Assembly: GCF_000754095.2 (NCBI RefSeq)
Contig: NZ_JQSG02000001.1
Span: 357,140 to 421,139, forward strand
Source: Acidihalobacter prosperus
Lineage (GTDB): Bacteria; Pseudomonadota; Gammaproteobacteria; DSM-5130; Acidihalobacteraceae
Direction of reading: 5' to 3'
Length of the DNA: 64,000 bases
Part shown: piece by piece, positions 59,552 to 64,000 of the stretch
How the letters are laid out: every line of letters begins with the position of its first letter
Numbering within the stretch: the first letter of the stretch is position 1
Program-made: the position numbers and the translations under genes
Notes under the pieces: model-generated
Seen by the model: the letters and a program-made list of their open reading frames with translations, nothing else
Told to the model about the DNA's origin: nothing
Database searches by the model: none

Positions 59552-61708
59552 TTATTCCTTTTTGGGCTCAACGACTTTTGGCATGGGCGGGGTTCCATTA
59601 GGCGTTGGCAGCCCCTTATTTCCGGACTGCATTGCCTGCGCACGATAACGTGCCAACGCGGCTATTCCTTCGGCCATGCGCTTTTCCCAAGCATCAGGTG
59701 AATTGATGTCGGGCAAGCGTTCCCGTTCACGTTTGAACTGTAATGCCCGCTTCGCTAGCTCGCGGGCCTCATCTTCTGGAATGCTAACTCGTTTAGCGGC
59801 AATGCTGGCCTGCACCTGGCGCAGCGATTTTTCATTCATCGTTTTTGCGAGCACTGCATATGCAGCATCGAAAGGATTGATGCGGTCGATCAGATCGATA
59901 TCCAGGTCGCGCACATTGACGAATCTCCGGACGCCATCCAGTAAGGCTGTACTGCCTTGGGTCGTACCATTGGCATCAGCCTGGGCCAGCGCTAGCTTGG
60001 CTTGCTGCGTTACATTCATGGCAGCGATAGCGTGCTGACGGATTGCTTCCTGGTCTTCCTCGCTCAGATCGGGGTAACGCTCGCGTACGATCTTGCCCAT
60101 ATGCAACTGCGTCAGCTCTTCGGGCAGGGTATTTTCCTTGTCGAACAACCCCCGCTCTAATACGGTCTTTTCCCGTAAAAAACTGGTCACGACTTCATTC
60201 AGATCTTCTTTGCAGATCCGTGTTGCCTCCGGGCTTTGCGGGGTTGATAGCCCATTGATTTCAACATGAATCTGCCCGGTGTCCTTGTTTACACCGATGT
60301 TATGCCCGTCATCCTGGTAGCCTTCTTCGCCATAATCGAACCCTTCTTTTGGCCCGGTATTTTTAGGTGTGAACTCGTAACGAGGTGCCAGCACCTGCTC
60401 CATCAACAAGCTAGCCGAGATGGCTTTGAGCATGTCGTTAACTGCTTCGGTTACGGCAGTTTGCTCGGCTGTCGGTTCGGCGATCAGATTGGTGAAGCGG
60501 GCACGCTCTTTACCTTCGGCATCACGAGTTGCTCGGCCGATAATCTGCACGATTTCGGTCAGACTACTTCGGTAGCCGATGGTCAATGCATGCTCGCACC
60601 AGATCCAATCGAAGCCCTCTTTCGCCATGCCTAGCGCAATGATCACATCCACATGATCACGGTTTTCTTTCTGCGAGGGATCTTTCAGTGCAGACAATAC
60701 ACGCGTACGCCTGGCCGGATCGCTGTCGTCCACCAAATCCGCCACCTTTAACGTTTGCCCCGCTGGCGTTTGTACCAAATGGAAGCCCGTGGACGAGTCA
60801 ACACCTTTCCACTCACCCAAGGAATTCATGATTTCGTTTACTTCTCGCTCTTTGTCTTGCAGGCTCTCACGCGAGTTGACGCTGGGGATATGCACGATGG
60901 TTTTTAGTGCCGGATCTAAGACCTTTTCTACCGCATCTACATAGCGCCCGGTGTAGAAGAAGTAGCCAATATCCAGAGATTTTAGCCAGCGGTAACCGTT
61001 GAGTTGTTCGTAATAGGTGTATGTCACCGTTTCGAACCGAGCCTCATCCTCGGGTGCTAGCACAGCGACACTGTCCCCGCGAAAATAGGAGCCAGTCATG
61101 GCCACTAGGTGGACCTTGTCGCGAGCAATAAAAGTACCCAGTTGGTTGCCAAGCTTATTGTCCGCATGGCTTGAAACATGATGAAATTCGTCAACGGCGA
61201 TCAAGCGATTATCGAAGGCTTCTACGCCTAACTCTTCGACCGCAAAGCGGAAGGTAGCATGGGTGCAGACAAGTACCTGCTCTCCGCTTGCCAGAAATGT
61301 GCGCACGGCATCGACCTTGGACTTGGCTACCCGCGGTTCGTCCACGCCTGGGGCGTTGCAGAGGTTCCATTGCGGACTGACCTGCCAGTCCCAGTAGAAA
61401 CCGAACTGCGTCAGTGACTCGTCGGCAAAGCTGCCGCCGATGGAACGCTCGGGCACAACAATGATTGCTTGCTGCAAACCCTGATTGTGGAGCTTGTCTA
61501 ACGCGATGAACATCAGTGCACGGGACTTACCCGATGCAGGGGGCGCTTTGATCAACAGATACTGTTCACCACGCTTAGCGTAGGCACGCTCTTGCATCGG
61601 CCGCATACCCAGTGCGTTGGCATGGGTTGAAGCGCCAGTACGCGCTGTGTTGATGGATACCGACGGTACGGTGTAGGCATTGGTGGGATTGGTATTTTGA
61701 TCGCTCAC
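59552..61708 (-). CDS. Superfamily 2 DEAD/DEAH-box helicase of a restriction-type locus
   Basis: The 718-residue protein has two RecA-like domains: motif I APPASGKS (55-62), motif II DEFH (173-176), motif III TGS (205-207) and motif VI QIIGRATR (388-395). It resembles helicases of Type III/ISP restriction systems but has no visible nuclease domain; the C-terminal third (about 480-718) is helical. GTG 61708 overlaps the stop codon of the upstream methyltransferase by 4 bases (GTGA), so the two are coupled. Confidence 0.85.
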   Translation of the reverse strand: MSDQNTNPTNAYTVPSVSINTARTGASTHANALGMRPMQERAYAKRGEQYLLIKAPPASGKSRALMFIALDKLHNQGLQQAIIVVPERSIGGSFADESLTQFGFYWDWQVSPQWNLCNAPGVDEPRVAKSKVDAVRTFLASGEQVLVCTHATFRFAVEELGVEAFDNRLIAVDEFHHVSSHADNKLGNQLGTFIARDKVHLVAMTGSYFRGDSVAVLAPEDEARFETVTYTYYEQLNGYRWLKSLDIGYFFYTGRYVDAVEKVLDPALKTIVHIPSVNSRESLQDKEREVNEIMNSLGEWKGVDSSTGFHLVQTPAGQTLKVADLVDDSDPARRTRVLSALKDPSQKENRDHVDVIIALGMAKEGFDWIWCEHALTIGYRSSLTEIVQIIGRATRDAEGKERARFTNLIAEPTAEQTAVTEAVNDMLKAISASLLMEQVLAPRYEFTPKNTGPKEGFDYGEEGYQDDGHNIGVNKDTGQIHVEINGLSTPQSPEATRICKEDLNEVVTSFLREKTVLERGLFDKENTLPEELTQLHMGKIVRERYPDLSEEDQEAIRQHAIAAMNVTQQAKLALAQADANGTTQGSTALLDGVRRFVNVRDLDIDLIDRINPFDAAYAVLAKTMNEKSLRQVQASIAAKRVSIPEDEARELAKRALQFKRERERLPDINSPDAWEKRMAEGIAALARYRAQAMQSGNKGLPTPNGTPPMPKVVEPKKE

Positions 61709-64000
61709 GCTTTCTTCCTTTTCTTCACTGCCGCCAGAGGTTGTCCCTTCACCGTCGTCATTTTTGTATATAGATCGAACAGTTTTTCCAACCGTTCGGT
61801 ATCGTTTCGGAATCGGCGGCCAATATAGATGCGTTCCAATACTTCGTCATTGCGTTTATGGGCGTGACGCAGGTTATCGGGCATTTTTTCTGGGTCATAA
61901 AGATCGGCGATCGTGGCCGGAAAATGCGCCTCTCTGGCGAGAAGAATGTTTTCCGCGCAAGTGGTTAGATCTGCTTTATTCTGCTCAGTGAGTAGTGGTA
62001 CCGGGAAGGTGTTCCAGCCAAGGGTATTAGAATAACGGAAGTCGGTTTTCATCTTCCCGCAGACAGTGCCAATCCAGATTAGATGCAGACGAGAAGCAAT
62101 GAGTGCCATGTTCCATAAAGGAGCATCGTAAAGAGCAAAGGCAAGGTTGCTGACAACGGATCTGTTATCAAGCAACCCAACAGGTAGGTATTCGCGGCCT
62201 TCTGAGGAAACACCAGGCAGAATTAAAGTGTGATGTGTTGCATGATTCATCTCGCGAAATTGATGGGCCCGCTTAGCCATATCTCTTGTGCCTGAATCTT
62301 TACTCGCTTCCCTCATGCTCTTTACGCTATCAATTCGCTCCCGTATGGCTCTTATTCCCATCGCCCTAGGTAAAGCCTCATCAGTAATCCAAAGGCAGTA
62401 ACGAACCAATCCACGGATGAATTCAGCCGAGCCATAGATCCGGCGTAGAAATTGATCCGATTCAGGGGGAGACAAGCTCAGCAACGGAATTTCTTCCGCA
62501 GAGAGTAAAAGATTCCCACCATCAACCGGCATGTTTCCAAAGGACATTTCAGTTAGTCCTGATACGCTACTCCGTTGTCCGTGAACTACGATGTTTTCGC
62601 CGATAGTTAGATAAGGAGTGATGTTTGCTGCTTCTCGAACTATAAGTTCTCCATCTGCGGATGAGTCATACAGACGTCTTTTCTTTGAAGTTTCAGTCGA
62701 TAGACCAACTATTGCTACTGTGACACCGGCATTCTTACTAGCAAGATTTGCCCATTTGAATGATGTGTGAGCAAAACGTATGAATGAACCCACCTCAAAT
62801 ATTTTTGGCCACAACAACGGTACAATTCTTCCCTGACAAACTGAGTTGGTACTAACAAAAGCTGATTCTGCTTTTGTTACCGCAGAAAAGGCCGCTGCTT
62901 TCATGAACCAACCGCCAACATAATCTATTTGCTTGGATGAAATTCCATAGGGATTAAATACGGATTCGAGGTCGGCTTTTTGATCTTTTGTCTGCGTCTG
63001 ACTCCCTTTATATGGCGGATTTCCGCAAATATAAATTTCTCCTCCTTCGTTATCGAAGTTGATTTCAGTTTGCTTAACAGGTGCTCCAAACAAGTCGTCA
63101 GTCACAAGTTTGACACCCGTGCGGTGAACGTCCATAAGACTCAACCAATCCAAGCGCAGAGCATTGTCGCAGATGATCCAGTTCTGGGAGTTTAGCGGCA
63201 GAACCTCCGCCAGAGCATCCTGCTGGCCTCGATAGAGCACATCGCATTGGAACTCAGCAATTATCAGTGCCAGACGCGCTATTTCAGCAGGAAAGTCGCG
63301 CAGTTCGATGCCTCGGAAATTAGTTAGCGGAATGTCACTTCCCAGGTGGGCCTCGTCCCGGCGGCGGTTTATTTCGGCCTCGATCGCACGCATCTGCTTG
63401 TAGGCGATCACTAGAAAATTGCCCGAACCACATGCAGGGTCGAAAACGCGAATGCGCGCCATGCGTTTGCGCAAATTGAGCAGCTTGGCCTTGTTGTCGC
63501 CAGCCGCTTCCAGTTGCTCGCGTAAGTCATCGAGGAAGAGAGGGTTCAACACCTTCAATATGTTTGGCACGCTGGTGTAGTGCATGCCCAGAGCACCGCG
63601 TTCTTCATCGTCGGCCACGGCCTGGATCATGCTGCCGAAGATATCCGGGTTGATCTCCTTCCAGTTCAGATTTCCAGCATGCAGCAGATACGTGCGCGCC
63701 ATGCGCGTGAAGCGCGGAACCTCCGTGCTGCCCGAAAACAGGCCGCCGTTCACATAAGGAAACTGATCGGCCCAACTCGGTAACCGGGGTCGGGTGTCGG
63801 TACGCTCTTCGATCTTGACGTTCATGGCGCGGAAGATTTCGGATAGCACCTGATGGGTATTAGAGCCGTCGCGTTCGCCCATTTGCTCAACGGTGCGGGT
63901 GAACAGTCCTTCGCCGTTGAATATGTCAGTGTCTTCGGCAAAGAAGCAAAACACCAGACGCGCCATGAAATGGTTCATGTCGTGGCGACGCTCTTCTGTC
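61705..64000 (-). CDS. MmeI-like DNA methyltransferase (N-terminus beyond window)
   Basis: An adenine-type DNA methyltransferase of the MmeI/COG1002 group, open to the right edge so its N-terminus is missing. It has the MmeI helical spacer (LVFCFFAEDTDIF near 63960; FPYVNGGLF), SAM motif I DPACGSGNF (about 63441-63415), motif IV NPPY (63021-63010), a target-recognition stretch and the C-terminal GWNTFPVP block. In MmeI enzymes the N-terminus is a nuclease; whether one exists here cannot be seen. It precedes and overlaps the helicase gene. Confidence 0.85.
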   Translation of the reverse strand, partial: TEERRHDMNHFMARLVFCFFAEDTDIFNGEGLFTRTVEQMGERDGSNTHQVLSEIFRAMNVKIEERTDTRPRLPSWADQFPYVNGGLFSGSTEVPRFTRMARTYLLHAGNLNWKEINPDIFGSMIQAVADDEERGALGMHYTSVPNILKVLNPLFLDDLREQLEAAGDNKAKLLNLRKRMARIRVFDPACGSGNFLVIAYKQMRAIEAEINRRRDEAHLGSDIPLTNFRGIELRDFPAEIARLALIIAEFQCDVLYRGQQDALAEVLPLNSQNWIICDNALRLDWLSLMDVHRTGVKLVTDDLFGAPVKQTEINFDNEGGEIYICGNPPYKGSQTQTKDQKADLESVFNPYGISSKQIDYVGGWFMKAAAFSAVTKAESAFVSTNSVCQGRIVPLLWPKIFEVGSFIRFAHTSFKWANLASKNAGVTVAIVGLSTETSKKRRLYDSSADGELIVREAANITPYLTIGENIVVHGQRSSVSGLTEMSFGNMPVDGGNLLLSAEEIPLLSLSPPESDQFLRRIYGSAEFIRGLVRYCLWITDEALPRAMGIRAIRERIDSVKSMREASKDSGTRDMAKRAHQFREMNHATHHTLILPGVSSEGREYLPVGLLDNRSVVSNLAFALYDAPLWNMALIASRLHLIWIGTVCGKMKTDFRYSNTLGWNTFPVPLLTEQNKADLTTCAENILLAREAHFPATIADLYDPEKMPDNLRHAHKRNDEVLERIYIGRRFRNDTERLEKLFDLYTKMTTVKGQPLAAVKKRKKA

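Overview
The window is a GC-rich (low 60s %, by eye) gammaproteobacterial chromosome segment. Evidence is the gene order: queA-tgt-yajC-secDF, a complete isc operon with IscR and IscX, rlmN-pilW-rodZ-hisS-yfgM-bamB-der, dnaE-accA-tilS and pyrG-kdsA-eno-ftsB-ispD. Outer-membrane biogenesis genes (bamB, kdsA, a trimeric-type porin) show a Gram-negative diderm. The mix resembles Chromatiales/Ectothiorhodospiraceae-type organisms such as Acidihalobacter, but that placement is inference only.

Layout. (1) 1-1424 is accessory DNA: the N-terminus of a SIR2-like protein and a decayed IS3-family element, lying on the 3' side of a tRNA-Leu(CAA) gene. (2) 1425-23252 is core: tRNA modification (queA, tgt), Sec translocon (yajC, secD, secF), suhB, trmJ, cysE, then iscRSUA-hscBA-fdx-iscX behind a good IscR-type site, ndk, rlmN, pilW, rodZ, hisS, yfgM, bamB, der. 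(3) 23258-30285 is a mixed block: an aminotransferase, a divergent MFS exporter/LysR pair, a distant HPPD-like (VOC-fold) protein, cysZ, and a CaCA-family antiporter. (4) 30313-41733 is core again: dnaE, accA, tilS, a YqhA-like membrane protein, pyrG, kdsA, eno, ftsB, ispD. (5) 41777-44197 holds a DUF502 protein, a small unknown and a porin. (6) 44533-56783 is a catabolic region: a glycerophosphodiesterase and a short glycerol-3-phosphate dehydrogenase, an acyl-CoA (feruloyl-CoA synthase-like) activation and beta-oxidation cluster with a MarR regulator, and a ugpBAEC importer preceded by a candidate Pho box. (7) 56812-57357 is a DedA protein. (8) 57700-64000 is a less GC-rich genomic island carrying a candidate defence locus: an MmeI-like DNA methyltransferase (cut by the window edge), a superfamily 2 helicase, a two-TM SLATT-like protein and a GIY-YIG/T5orf172 protein.

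The most interesting part is region 8. The pieces normally fused in Type IIL/ISP restriction-modification enzymes appear as separate genes, with a membrane protein and a GIY-YIG nuclease expressed from what looks like their own promoter. Secondary points of interest are the HPPD-like protein with an intact metal triad, the Ugp/Glp genes bracketing an aryl/acyl-CoA pathway, and a short tract of foreign-looking codons next to the catalytic aspartates of dnaE.
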